Assembly (NCBI RefSeq): GCF_036689815.1
Contig: NZ_JBAHUR010000007.1
Coordinates: 1-64,000, forward strand
DNA: 64,000 nt
Source of the DNA: Magnetovibrio sp. PR-2
GTDB lineage: Bacteria > Pseudomonadota > Alphaproteobacteria > Rhodospirillales > Magnetovibrionaceae
Direction of reading: 5' to 3'
Shown piece by piece: positions 1-8,278 of the stretch. Made by a program: the position numbers and the translations under genes. The notes under the pieces were generated by a model, which was not told where the DNA came from, searched no databases, and saw only the letters and a list, made by a program, of their open reading frames with translations. Every line of letters begins with the position of its first letter. The stretch's first letter is position 1.

Positions 1-60
1 CTTGATGTTTCTTATGGTTGAGTTACTATTCTGTCACTTAATCAAAAAGAGAGTGGCGAT

Positions 61-1269
61 ATGTGGTTACGTGTGGGGCTGAGTGCGCTGGTCGCAGTGG
101 TGATGTTTTTTACGCCTCCTGACAAAGTGCATGCTAACGAAACCATTGAAGTTCTTCAGACTTACTATACTGCGCCCGATCCCAATGTGGCGCTGCGCCT
201 TCTTAAAGATTTTGATGCTGGCATGTTCCGAGACGCAAGGCGTTACACAAGTGTGATTGTTGGGTTTTGTGCGGCTATCTTTCGCGAGCAGCCAGAATAT
301 ATCGCATCCTTCACACTCTCTTTTGAACGCCAAGACACTCAACTTCTTGTCGGCTATGCACTGACGATGGCGGGAAAACGTGATCTTGCCGTCGACTATC
401 TTCAACAATCAAATATCAATGAAGCCTTGATTGCGGAGCTCAAATTTCTCCCTCAGGATATCAAGGCGTTTCATCTGACCGTTCCCGTACATTTGGATTT
501 TTTACTGGGGGCTAGTTACGCCACGGGAGATGGTGAATATATAAACCGCATTCTTGATTACGTTGCGGTTTGGTTGGATGCAGACGTGTTCCCTTCGGAC
601 GATGTGATGAAAATCGTTGGCCTGTTGATGGGCAAACAACCCTCCAGAAAAATCAAAGAGGTCTTGAGCCAACACAAACAGGTGTATCGCACCAACCTGT
701 ATATGACCGCAGCGGGAATATATTACGTTGGGCAAAACAGTGCGAAGCACAAATTTATGCAGCAAACGTTGTTCCAAAGAATAGCCTCTGCGCCCCGTTC
801 TGCTCTGAGCAACGTATTCACGAAGTACCGGATGGTGTCTGATTTGGAATTTTCTGCGCCACAATTGCCGCATGTCTCGACTTATAAGATCGGGGACATC
901 GAGTTTTTTGTCTATTTGACGCAAAACTATGATGGCGCGCGGGAGGCGGTCGCTGATCGTAACTTTCGTGGATTGTCGAAATACGTAGCTTCCCAATTCA
1001 CGTCTTCGGACAATTTGGTCGTGGTCTTTGATTTTATTATTCGAGAAGAAATTTATGGTGAGATCAGTCTTCAAATTACAGAGCCATCGGGCTTCGTGAA
1101 TGAACAACGACCATTCCCCATAGATGGGAAAGGGTATAAGACGGTCGCGCTTGAATTGTTTAAACTGATCTCAACCACACCTGGCCCATATACCATTGCC
1201 GGGACCTACAGTACGACTGACGGACGCCAAATCAAGTTCTCCAAAAAGTTTGTCATCACGGGAAAATAA
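61..1269 (+). CDS. Secreted protein of unknown function (402 aa)
   Basis: I do not recognise this family. The first ~25 residues form a typical Sec signal peptide (hydrophobic LSALVAVVMFF, then a likely cut after VHA), so the product is predicted to be periplasmic or surface-located. The middle (about residues 40-240) is alpha-helical in character, with short Leu/Ala-rich segments resembling degenerate TPR-like repeats; the last ~120 residues look beta-rich. The ATG follows a GAGAG-type ribosome site. There is no operon partner upstream in the window; the cytochrome gene downstream is separated by about 130 bases, so they are probably separate units. Reality of the gene is well supported by length and signal peptide, the function is not. 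Confidence 0.75.
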   Translation: MWLRVGLSALVAVVMFFTPPDKVHANETIEVLQTYYTAPDPNVALRLLKDFDAGMFRDARRYTSVIVGFCAAIFREQPEYIASFTLSFERQDTQLLVGYALTMAGKRDLAVDYLQQSNINEALIAELKFLPQDIKAFHLTVPVHLDFLLGASYATGDGEYINRILDYVAVWLDADVFPSDDVMKIVGLLMGKQPSRKIKEVLSQHKQVYRTNLYMTAAGIYYVGQNSAKHKFMQQTLFQRIASAPRSALSNVFTKYRMVSDLEFSAPQLPHVSTYKIGDIEFFVYLTQNYDGAREAVADRNFRGLSKYVASQFTSSDNLVVVFDFIIREEIYGEISLQITEPSGFVNEQRPFPIDGKGYKTVALELFKLISTTPGPYTIAGTYSTTDGRQIKFSKKFVITGK

Positions 1270-1400
1270 GTTTTGGCCCAATGGGGGCAAACCGTTTTAT
1301 CCGTTAATTTTAGTGAAGCTTGAAATGTATATTACGGCCTTTTTTTCGACAAATTGACAGCTATACTGTTTATCATGTGAATTAAAACAAATACGCGGTG

Positions 1401-1817
1401 ATGGCTGTGAAATTCAACAAGGTGTTCCCCTTGGCTGTGGTGGCTGTTTTGGTTGGTGGCGGTGTTGTTGTTGCGACGAAAAGCAATCTGAACACGCAAC
1501 CCAACACCACGGTGAACGTTGTCGTTCCAGAGCTGTCGGCCAAAGCGCGCATCGGGCAAACCAAATTCAATCAAAATTGCGTCGAGTGCCATGGGGCAGA
1601 TGCTGGGGGAAGTGAGAAGGGGCCACCGCTGATCCACCGTTATTATGAACCGAACCACCACGCTGACGGAGCCTTTTTCTTAGCTGCCCAACGTGGTGTG
1701 CGCGCCCACCACTGGCCCTATGGCGACATGCCGCCGCAGCCGCATATGAGTACGGTTGACATGGCTGCCATCGTGCAATACGTCCGTGAACTGCAAAAGC
1801 ACAACGGAATTTTTTAA
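1401..1817 (+). CDS. Membrane-anchored monohaem cytochrome c
   Basis: Small class I-type c cytochrome (138 aa) for periplasmic electron transfer. Residues 9-25 form an uncleaved-looking hydrophobic anchor (FPLAVVAVLVGGGVVVA), followed by a linker and a single haem site CVECH at about residue 59. A later GDMPPQP segment supplies a plausible axial methionine. The ATG at 1401 is preferred over a GTG three bases earlier. The next gene, also a cytochrome, starts 19 bases downstream, so the two are probably co-transcribed and may hand electrons to each other. The partner oxidase or dehydrogenase is not in the window. Confidence 0.85.
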   Translation: MAVKFNKVFPLAVVAVLVGGGVVVATKSNLNTQPNTTVNVVVPELSAKARIGQTKFNQNCVECHGADAGGSEKGPPLIHRYYEPNHHADGAFFLAAQRGVRAHHWPYGDMPPQPHMSTVDMAAIVQYVRELQKHNGIF

Positions 1818-1836
1818 TCTCCTTTGGGAAAGAAAT

Positions 1837-2400
1837 ATGTTTATCAAACGCAGCTCTCTTTTGGTCCTTCTTTCGGTCCTCGTGGCCGTTCCGGTTATCG
1901 CCAGTGCACACAGTGGCGCAACCGGCGTGGTCAAGGAACGCATGGAGCACATGAAAGCCATGGGCGCGTCCATGAAAACGTTAGGGAAAATGGTTGGGGG
2001 GCAAGTTCCCTTTGATTCCGCTGAGGTGTCAAAAATCGCAGATCTGTTTGCCGCAGGCAGTGGGGAAGCCATGACTAAGCTGTTTCCCGAAGGCTCACCC
2101 CCCCATCCCAGCGAAGCAAAAGCTGAGATTTGGCAGAAGTGGGATAAGTTTCAACACTTGGCGGACGAGCTCAAAGCCCAAGCGGAAACCTTGTCCATGA
2201 CGGCGAAGGGCTCGCCGATGATACGCACGCCTCAATCGTTTAATGGCGCTGGCAAAAGCAAGGCCTTAGGCGGCGCAGACGTGATGGAGGGGGGACCTGT
2301 GCAGATGCCGCCACAAATGGCCGTGCGCATGAATTTCATGCATTTGTCCAGCGTGTGCAAAAGCTGCCATACCGAATTTCGTGAAAAGAAGGCTGAGTGA
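1837..2400 (+). CDS. Cytochrome c-prime / c556 family protein
   Basis: Periplasmic cytochrome of the four-helix c-prime/c556 family (187 aa). It starts at ATG 1837 with a signal peptide (LLVLLSVLVAVPVIASA, cut near SAHSG). Helical regions rich in Met, Lys and Ala follow (for example MKAMGASMKTLGKMV). The haem-binding site CKSCH lies near the C-terminus, the diagnostic arrangement of this family. It sits 19 bases after the class I cytochrome gene. Family members transfer electrons or bind NO/CO; which applies here cannot be read from the sequence. Confidence 0.88.
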   Translation: MFIKRSSLLVLLSVLVAVPVIASAHSGATGVVKERMEHMKAMGASMKTLGKMVGGQVPFDSAEVSKIADLFAAGSGEAMTKLFPEGSPPHPSEAKAEIWQKWDKFQHLADELKAQAETLSMTAKGSPMIRTPQSFNGAGKSKALGGADVMEGGPVQMPPQMAVRMNFMHLSSVCKSCHTEFREKKAE

Positions 2401-2500
2401 TCAGACTTCCCTTGCAATTCAAGGGTTTAAAGCGGAACGTAATTCACGTATAACCATGGTTGTCTAGTCCCATACACCGTTTGATTTTTTTGGCCTGTCC

Positions 2501-3736
2501 ATGAGCACCGAGCACTGCCTGTCTTTTTTTATTGTTGATGACGATCCCAATCTGGTTGAGTTGGTGAGCGTGATTTTGCAGGCGGCTGGGCACAAGGTGG
2601 CCTCCAGCCTATCAAGCGTCGAAGCTTTAGAACGCATAGAGGCACAAAAACCCGACGTCGTTATCGCCGATATCATGTTGCCGGAGATGGACGGCTTTCA
2701 GCTTTGCAAGCGCGTCAAATCCAATCCAGATTTATCCGCCACCCAGGTGGTGATGTTGTCGGCGAAAGCTTATGACTTCGACAAAGCCTATGCCACCAAA
2801 ATGGGCGCAGACGGCTACATCGTTAAACCGTTCAATCCCGAAACCTTGGCCGATGAAATGATGGCCATCGTTTCGTCCGGCATGACGGTGCGGTACTGGG
2901 GTGTGCGCGGCACGCTTCCTGTGCCCGGTGAGGACACGTTGCGCTATGGCGGGAACACGTCGTGCGTCAGCATCGAAGTGCCCAATAAGCCCATGCTGAT
3001 CTTCGACGCCGGAACAGGCATCAAGAAGCTGTCGGATTACATCTTTGAAAACGTCAAAGGCAAGATCACGGCCAAGGTCTTTATTTCGCACCCGCATTGG
3101 GACCATATCAATGCGCTTCCGTTTTTTGGACCGATGTATGTGCCCGGCAACGAGTTTGAGATTTTGGGCACGCGTCATGGCGACACCAGCATGCGCGAAT
3201 TGATCAGCGCGCAGATGGACGGCATCTATTTTCCCATCACCATTCGTGAGTTTGGTGCGCGGGTGTATTTCCGCGATCTGGGCGAAGAAACACTGCAAGT
3301 GAACGGCATGACGGTGAAAACCATGCTGTTGAACCATCCTGGCAATTGTCTGGGTTACCGGGTCGAGCTTGCAGGCAAAGTGGTTTGCTACATCACCGAC
3401 CACGAATTGTTCTTGGACGACAATCCCATGTACAACCCTGGCTATGTCGATCACCTAATCGCGTTTTGCCACGGGGCGGATATTCTGATCACCGACACCA
3501 CGTATGCGGATGAAGACTATCCGTCAAAGGTCACGTGGGGCCATTCGAGTGTTGGCCAAGTGGTGGGCTTGGCCCATCGCGCAGAGGTCAAAACACTGCA
3601 TCTGTTTCACCACGATCCAGACCAAGACGACAGCGCGATTGATGCAAAGTTGAGCCAAGCGCAGCGCAAACTCGATCAGTTGGGTTCTTCGACCAAAGTC
3701 GCTGCGCCAGCTGAAGGCGACAGCATCTCTCTTTAA
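2501..3736 (+). CDS. Response regulator fused to metallo-beta-lactamase-fold hydrolase
   Basis: Two-domain protein of 411 aa. Residues 1-122 are a CheY-like receiver: acidic pair DDDPN near residue 14, phospho-acceptor in VVIADIMLPEMDG, and conserved Lys in YIVKPFNPE. Residues 127-400 are a metallo-beta-lactamase-fold domain with FDAGTGIK and the metal motif HPHWDH (HxHxDH) plus a later TDHE and HLFHHDPDQ. The hydrolase part resembles class II phosphodiesterase-like/ribonuclease Z-like proteins. Phosphorylation probably gates a hydrolase rather than a DNA-binding domain. Its stop overlaps the stop of the convergent histidine kinase gene by a few bases, making that kinase the obvious partner. 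The substrate is unknown. Confidence 0.88.
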   Translation: MSTEHCLSFFIVDDDPNLVELVSVILQAAGHKVASSLSSVEALERIEAQKPDVVIADIMLPEMDGFQLCKRVKSNPDLSATQVVMLSAKAYDFDKAYATKMGADGYIVKPFNPETLADEMMAIVSSGMTVRYWGVRGTLPVPGEDTLRYGGNTSCVSIEVPNKPMLIFDAGTGIKKLSDYIFENVKGKITAKVFISHPHWDHINALPFFGPMYVPGNEFEILGTRHGDTSMRELISAQMDGIYFPITIREFGARVYFRDLGEETLQVNGMTVKTMLLNHPGNCLGYRVELAGKVVCYITDHELFLDDNPMYNPGYVDHLIAFCHGADILITDTTYADEDYPSKVTWGHSSVGQVVGLAHRAEVKTLHLFHHDPDQDDSAIDAKLSQAQRKLDQLGSSTKVAAPAEGDSISL

Positions 3737-5367
3737 GCGATTTCGGCGTCTTCCACGCCGTGTGCGGTTTCCACGTCAAGACGGCGGGGTGTGGTGCGCT
3801 CTGCGGGGAAGTGCACGCTGACATGCGTGCCGCTGCCTTTGTGGCTTTTGATTTGGAAGTTTCCGCCGTGCAAATCAACCAAACCTTTGCACAAGGGCAG
3901 GCCTAGCCCTGTGCCCTGTTCCGTGCGCGAAAAGACACTGTCGACTTGTCCGAACATGGACATGGCGTGCTCCAGTTCTTGCGCATCCATGCCTATGCCC
4001 GTGTCGGATATGGAAAACCCGATGCCGCCCGAAAGGGTTTGATAAAAATCCAATTCAACAGTGCCGCCTTTCGGCGTGAATTTTATGGCGTTGGTGAGCA
4101 AGTTGATCAGAATTTGCTTCACGCGCCGCTCGTCAGCGCCCAGCTTGGGGAAGGGGGTGGTGATGTGGTGCAATAGTCGAATGCCCTTTGTCGTAGCGTG
4201 GGGCATGACGATGCGCAACACCCGCCCCGCGACCTCTTTCATGTCGATCAGGTCTTCATGAAGTTCGATCTTGCCGACCTCAAGTGCGGAGACATCCAAG
4301 ATGTCGTTGATCAGCTCCAACAAATGATTGCCCGAATGATGGATGTCGTCGATGTATTCGCGTTGTTTGGGATTGGTGAGCTGTCCAAACACTTCAGTGC
4401 GTAACATGTTGGAAAAGCCGATGATGGCATTTAAGGGCGTGCGCAACTCGTGGCTCATATTGGCGAGAAACTCGCTCTTTGCACGGTTGGCGTTTTCCAG
4501 TTCGGTCTTGGAGTGCAGCAACCGGGCTTCGGTTTGTTTATGGCGTTCAAGTTCGCGCGACAATTCCCGCGTGCGGATGTCGATGCGCATTTCTAAGTGA
4601 TCGTTGAGCTGCTCCAAGCTTTTGTGTGCATTGGACAGCTCTTCACGGTCACGCCGGGATGCGGCCAGATGGGTCACCAGTTCGTGATTGGACTGGGTCA
4701 GCTCATTGAGCGATTGGCGCAGCTGGCCTTCTAAGGGGCGGAATATGAAATAGGCTTCGATGCCCAAGATGCTCAACGTGACAATCCACAAGATCGTTTC
4801 AATGCGCTTGATCCGGTCGATGGCCTGACGACTGACATTTTCATATTCATCACTGGCGGCAGTGAACATGGCGTCTAAGACGTATGGGCCGTATTGCTGC
4901 AAAAACACCAGCGATCCGGTGTTGTGCTTCAGCTCCGACTGGGGCATGTCGTAGATGGTCCGTGCATGGTCAAGGTAGCGCTCCAAGGCCATATCAAGCC
5001 CAACTGTCGGGTCGAAGTAGATGGCTTTGAGAATGTCGGTTTGAATGCGCGGGATGCCGCTTTCCTCATCCCCCAACAGCAGTATCTTGTGCGAAGCTTT
5101 GAGCTTCGAGATGGCACGCCCCAACTGCGATTTTGCAATTTGAAACTCTTCTTCGTCGTGGGTGTGCACCATCAGCGCGGAAAAGTGCGAGATCCGCTCC
5201 GACAAACCGTTCTGGTTTCCAGCAATGGTCATCAGATGCGAATAGTTGCGCTGGTGATCGACAACGGCTTGCATGCTCAACCACGTGCCTGTCGCCAGCA
5301 TGGCGATGGCGCTCAAAGCAATGATGTAGCGGTTGCGAAGGCGCTTGACGTCTTTAAATTCAGCCAT
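3733..5367 (-). CDS. Membrane sensor histidine kinase
   Basis: Sensor kinase of about 544 aa. An N-terminal membrane segment (YIIALSAIAMLATGTWL) and a second near residue 190 (ILWIVTLSILGIEAYFIF) flank a helical periplasmic sensor region with a PilJ-like start (AGNQNGLSERISHFSALM). A coiled-coil linker leads to the HisKA domain with FLANMSHELRTPLNAIIGF (phospho-His), then an ATPase domain with N box INLLTNAIKF, G1 DTGIGM and G2 GTGLGLPL. I chose ATG 5367; a GTG 45 bases upstream would add 15 residues. The gene converges with the response regulator-hydrolase gene, and the two probably form one signalling pair. Confidence 0.88.
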   Translation of the reverse strand: MAEFKDVKRLRNRYIIALSAIAMLATGTWLSMQAVVDHQRNYSHLMTIAGNQNGLSERISHFSALMVHTHDEEEFQIAKSQLGRAISKLKASHKILLLGDEESGIPRIQTDILKAIYFDPTVGLDMALERYLDHARTIYDMPQSELKHNTGSLVFLQQYGPYVLDAMFTAASDEYENVSRQAIDRIKRIETILWIVTLSILGIEAYFIFRPLEGQLRQSLNELTQSNHELVTHLAASRRDREELSNAHKSLEQLNDHLEMRIDIRTRELSRELERHKQTEARLLHSKTELENANRAKSEFLANMSHELRTPLNAIIGFSNMLRTEVFGQLTNPKQREYIDDIHHSGNHLLELINDILDVSALEVGKIELHEDLIDMKEVAGRVLRIVMPHATTKGIRLLHHITTPFPKLGADERRVKQILINLLTNAIKFTPKGGTVELDFYQTLSGGIGFSISDTGIGMDAQELEHAMSMFGQVDSVFSRTEQGTGLGLPLCKGLVDLHGGNFQIKSHKGSGTHVSVHFPAERTTPRRLDVETAHGVEDAEIA

Positions 5368-5518
5368 GAGGCCCCAGCACAAAAATGAGCACAAACGATA
5401 GAGGTTGGGCACGTCAATTCGGGCGCCATCATAGGTTCGGGAGATGTCAGTTCTGTGTAGCTTTTTTGTCAGTGAGGCTGGTACTTGTGGGTAAGGTGGT
5501 TTTCGGGATGTATGGAAT

Positions 5519-5558
5519 CAACAAAAACGGTTCGATTTAGGTCGAACCGCTTTTGTTG
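5519..5558 (-). terminator. Rho-independent terminator of the CsgG-like operon
   Basis: Inverted repeat CGGTTCGA (5528-5535) and TCGAACCG (5542-5549) with a six-base loop. On the minus strand the hairpin is followed by TTTTTGTTG. It lies just after the stop of the CsgG-like gene. A-rich bases on the other side mean it could also stop transcription on the plus strand. Confidence 0.8.
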
Positions 5559-5569
5559 TGAATTCTCAA

Positions 5570-6676
5570 TTAGCCTAGAGGTTGGTTTGAGATTAACTCA
5601 GCATATAAAGTATCGAGGTCATCAGATCTGACGCTCGCTAAGTTATGTTGATCCAAAAACGAGTTGATAAACGCTTTTGTAACCCTACCCATGACGCCGT
5701 CTGGCTTTATGGCTTTATATGTTTTACCGCGAACACGAATCGGGCCTAAATCATACTTTGTCAAAAGACGCTGAATTTCCATAACCTTACTAGCGTTAGA
5801 TTTTTGTCCGAAGGATTTCATCATTGATTTCATGATGTTCGGATCCGCCTTCGCAGATCCAAAACCGCGCCAGTAGGGGAGATCATAATATTTCCCCATG
5901 AGCTCCAGCACGGACAACTCAACCAAGTTCCGCACGGCTTGGTGTAGGCCCTGGCTGGTTTTTAAGCGACCATTGCCGCCAACACCCGACCCATATACCA
6001 AAAAACCAAGTTGGTTCGATCCCCTCACTTCATAGACATAGATGGTATTGGTCGCTTGAATGCCAGGAACGTATGCTTGGGTTGCATAGTCTAGGAGGTG
6101 CAGGTCAATGGTGACGCGGGTGAAGCTTTCGCTATCTGCAACTTCGCCTCCTGCATCGGTTTCTCCACCACCGCCACCTAATATGATATCAACGTTGAAT
6201 CCGCTGTTTTTTGTCTCGACGTCTTTGTCGTATTCGGTAATCGATCCTGCAATGACGACGTTTGGCAAAACGCGGTTCATGTTCGCATTACCGGTGTTGA
6301 GTTCGTTTTGGTAGTAGCTAGGGTCATAGCCAACGTAAACAAGGCGTTGCCCTGCCATACGGTTGACACTAGACGCGACCATGTTCGTTACATCAACGGG
6401 GAGCTCGCCACCACCTGCGGTATTGCCAATCGGTTTAGATTGCACAACAGTCATGTAATCAACGTTGTTGTTGATTTGGTTGCCTAATGTATCCAAGGCA
6501 TCGCCGTAAATCGTCGTCCGTGTGAAGGCGAAACGGCTTTCGTTCATTTTTTTCTTCTGGCCTAGGTCGAGCTCAGGAATCATGATATTTGCGTTGCAGG
6601 CACTTACGCTTAACGCAGCCAATGTCATAAGGCCGAGTGCTTTTGCGCGAAGAATTTGTTTAGCGGACATTGACAT
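5570..6676 (-). CDS. CsgG/HfaB-like outer-membrane secretion lipoprotein
   Basis: 368 aa lipoprotein: signal peptide with lipobox SVSAC (Cys about residue 27) followed by a CsgG-type body, including VVQSKPIGNTAGGGELPVDV, MVASSVNRMAGQRLVYVGYD and a Gly-rich stretch IILGGGGGETDAGG. CsgG proteins form oligomeric outer-membrane pores exporting curli subunits; the Caulobacter relative HfaB exports holdfast-anchor proteins. The last ~65 residues (IQRLLTKYDLGP ... DGVMGRVTKAFINSFL) look like a peptidoglycan-binding repeat, which would tether the pore to the cell wall. ATG 6676 overlaps the end of the upstream gene by 17 bases, so the two are translationally coupled. The CsgG call is fairly sure; the holdfast role is inference. 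Confidence 0.8.
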   Translation of the reverse strand: MSMSAKQILRAKALGLMTLAALSVSACNANIMIPELDLGQKKKMNESRFAFTRTTIYGDALDTLGNQINNNVDYMTVVQSKPIGNTAGGGELPVDVTNMVASSVNRMAGQRLVYVGYDPSYYQNELNTGNANMNRVLPNVVIAGSITEYDKDVETKNSGFNVDIILGGGGGETDAGGEVADSESFTRVTIDLHLLDYATQAYVPGIQATNTIYVYEVRGSNQLGFLVYGSGVGGNGRLKTSQGLHQAVRNLVELSVLELMGKYYDLPYWRGFGSAKADPNIMKSMMKSFGQKSNASKVMEIQRLLTKYDLGPIRVRGKTYKAIKPDGVMGRVTKAFINSFLDQHNLASVRSDDLDTLYAELISNQPLG

Positions 6677-7160
6677 TCCCTTGGACGGTTACGCTGTTTC
6701 TTAAAGTGTTTATACGGGCATTGCCGTGTGTTTTGATGTTACCGGTGTTGATTTGCCCACCGGAACTGCTCAGGTCGCCACTGACTTGTGTTCGATTGTC
6801 AACACTGTTCAAGGTGTTTGCGCCATTGATTGTGACCTCACCAATCGAAACGGATTTGTTTTGCAGGTTCAGATTTCGATCAATAACGGTTCGGTTATAG
6901 ACGTCCCTGACGTGAGAACGTTTTCCGACATTAATATTACCGACTTTGGCAGCGTCTTCAGGCTTCGCGCGGCGATCAACACGGGTATATTGATAGACAA
7001 CGGTACCATTTGCCGTGAACCCCCGGCTGGAGCGGTTTTTAATCTTTTTCAGCTGGTAGATGCCTTCGGGCGTTGCATCACCCGCGTGTAGTGTTTGGGG
7101 CAACGTCAAGACAAACGCGAACACACCGACCCAGATGCCATGCAAAAATCTGGCGTTCAT
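6660..7160 (-). CDS. Secreted repetitive protein, candidate CsgG/HfaA-type export substrate
   Basis: About 166 aa with a signal peptide (GIWVGVFAFVLTLPQTLHA). The C-terminal half is a run of short Asn/Thr/Val-rich units such as NRTVIDRNLNLQNKS, VTINGANTLNSV and RINTLRNSVTVQGNVNVR, spaced as expected for stacked beta strands. No enzyme motif is visible. The start is ATG 7160, since GAGGAG lies 7 bases before it; an ATG two codons earlier would touch the ribosome site. It overlaps the CsgG-like gene downstream and follows another repetitive secreted protein, so it is a likely substrate or adaptor of that pore. It resembles HfaA-type or curlin-like proteins only in composition. Confidence 0.65.
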   Translation of the reverse strand: MNARFLHGIWVGVFAFVLTLPQTLHAGDATPEGIYQLKKIKNRSSRGFTANGTVVYQYTRVDRRAKPEDAAKVGNINVGKRSHVRDVYNRTVIDRNLNLQNKSVSIGEVTINGANTLNSVDNRTQVSGDLSSSGGQINTGNIKTHGNARINTLRNSVTVQGNVNVR

Positions 7161-7212
7161 GATCATACTCCTCAGCCACGCCAGTACCCCGCCGAAGCGG
7201 TGATACCGTGTG

Positions 7213-7773
7213 TTATTGGGAAGTGAAATTGCCCATATTCAAGTGGCTGTTGTTACTAGCGTTGATGGTGCCACGCACAGTGTTTTCTGTGGTGATTATT
7301 GCCGTCGAACCTTTGAGGTTTTGGACGTTGACATTGCCAAGGTTTGCAGACGAATTGTTGCGAATGTTCATAGATTGCGTCGAGTTGGTTGTTGTGATCT
7401 TGAGATCTTTCAGCTTGGTATTTTGCAAGCTGACATTTCCAAGGTTGGCTTGGGAATTGTTGTTGAGGTTGACGCTGCCCGACACGGTGTTTTGCTGCGT
7501 CACTTCCAGGTTTTCGATTTCGTTACTGGTGTGCAGAGCCCTCGCGCCCGCTTTCCCCCCTGCAGAAATCACATCACTGAGGGCTTGCCCGCCGCTGTTG
7601 ACGACTTTCTGGCCAGCTTGAGAAGTCGCATTTGCCACTTTCGCGATGTTCGTGAGGGTTTTCCCCAACTCTTTCAGGTTGGAATTGGATTGGGCGGATT
7701 GGGCGTGGGCAATATTGGCCTGAGATAGGATAAGACCTAACGCCGTCGTGGTCATCAGAAGCATTTTGTGCAT
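7213..7773 (-). CDS. Secreted Asn/Ser-rich repeat protein, candidate amyloid-like surface subunit
   Basis: 186 aa with a clean signal peptide (LLMTTTALGLILSQANIAHA). From about residue 90 it carries three or more related units: TVSGSVNLNNNSQANLGNVS, SMNIRNNSSANLGNVNV and TVRGTINASNNSHLNMGNF. The shared pattern is G-x-[IV]-N followed by NNS and N-x-GN. Such spacing is typical of beta-helical or functional amyloid proteins. It is the first gene of a minus-strand set with the second repeat protein and the CsgG-like pore, and has GGGAG 8 bases before the ATG. The role as exported fibre or adhesin is inferred from this context. Confidence 0.68.
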   Translation of the reverse strand: MHKMLLMTTTALGLILSQANIAHAQSAQSNSNLKELGKTLTNIAKVANATSQAGQKVVNSGGQALSDVISAGGKAGARALHTSNEIENLEVTQQNTVSGSVNLNNNSQANLGNVSLQNTKLKDLKITTTNSTQSMNIRNNSSANLGNVNVQNLKGSTAIITTENTVRGTINASNNSHLNMGNFTSQ

Positions 7774-8002
7774 GATTGAGACTCCCTCAATAAGAGTATA
7801 GTTAATAAAGTACTACCAAAATGCATGCTACACATAGGGTGTGTTGAAATCAACATGCTATTTTAAGTAGATTTGAGGGGGCCGCATATGGCCTCATTTC
7901 AATAAAAATCATTGGGGAAGTCAGTTTTAGCCAGATACTTGGATGGGTTAAACCTATTGACGGCGGCGGGCTTGAGGGGTTAAATCCTTCTCACGGCTTT
8001 CT

Positions 8003-8036
8003 GCCGAAGACCAGTAGACGCCGAAGACCAGTAGAC
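8003..8036. repeat. Perfect 17-bp tandem direct repeat
   Basis: GCCGAAGACCAGTAGAC occurs twice head to tail (8003-8019 and 8020-8036), 15 bases before the leuA leader peptide. It could be a regulator site or a replication slip. The rest of 7774-8002 shows no gene; it must hold the promoters of the divergent repeat-protein operon and of the leuA leader. Confidence 0.85.
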
Positions 8037-8050
8037 AAGGGTTTTGAGAC

Positions 8051-8170
8051 ATGACGGCACACGTTGCCAGCGCGAAAACGATCCAAGAGGCTGACATTCA
8101 GCGCTCTTTGCGTGCGCGTGCCCTCGATCTGCTGCTCCTGAACGGGAACCTGCTCCTAAGGAACCCCTAA
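8051..8170 (+). CDS. leuL: leu leader peptide (39 aa) controlling leuA
   Basis: Short reading frame starting at ATG 8051 and ending TAA 8168-8170. Its product ends in LDLLLLNGNLLLRNP, with eight leucines in 13 residues read by several different Leu codons (CTC, CTG, CTA), and it sits just upstream of leuA. This is the classical layout of ribosome-mediated attenuation: scarcity of charged tRNA-Leu stalls the ribosome on the Leu run and alters folding of the downstream RNA. The stop codon lies inside the 5-prime arm of the next hairpin. Too short to recognise by homology; the call rests on leucine content and position. Confidence 0.8.
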   Translation: MTAHVASAKTIQEADIQRSLRARALDLLLLNGNLLLRNP

Positions 8171-8206
8171 CACCTACGTCGTACATATGCCGATGGTGTT
8201 TAGGGG
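8164..8206 (+). promoter_or_regulatory. Attenuator-type hairpin between leu leader and leuA
   Basis: CCCCTAACACC (8164-8174) pairs with GGTGTTTAGGGG (8195-8206) with a single bulge. The 5-prime arm includes the leader stop codon, so a ribosome finishing the leader would melt it. It is followed by an A-run rather than a U-run, so it is not a standard Rho-independent terminator on this strand. It may instead work through pausing, Rho, or alternative pairing. Confidence 0.6.
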
Positions 8207-8278
8207 TGAAAAAAACTGCAATCTCAAAGGGTTGAGGTTGATCACACCTTACAAAGCAGACCCGAAGGAAAAGACATC

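Noticed and set aside
8164-8206. Calling the leuA hairpin a Rho-independent terminator
   Set aside because: It is followed by an A-run rather than a T-run on the plus strand, so only an attenuator-type structure is claimed.
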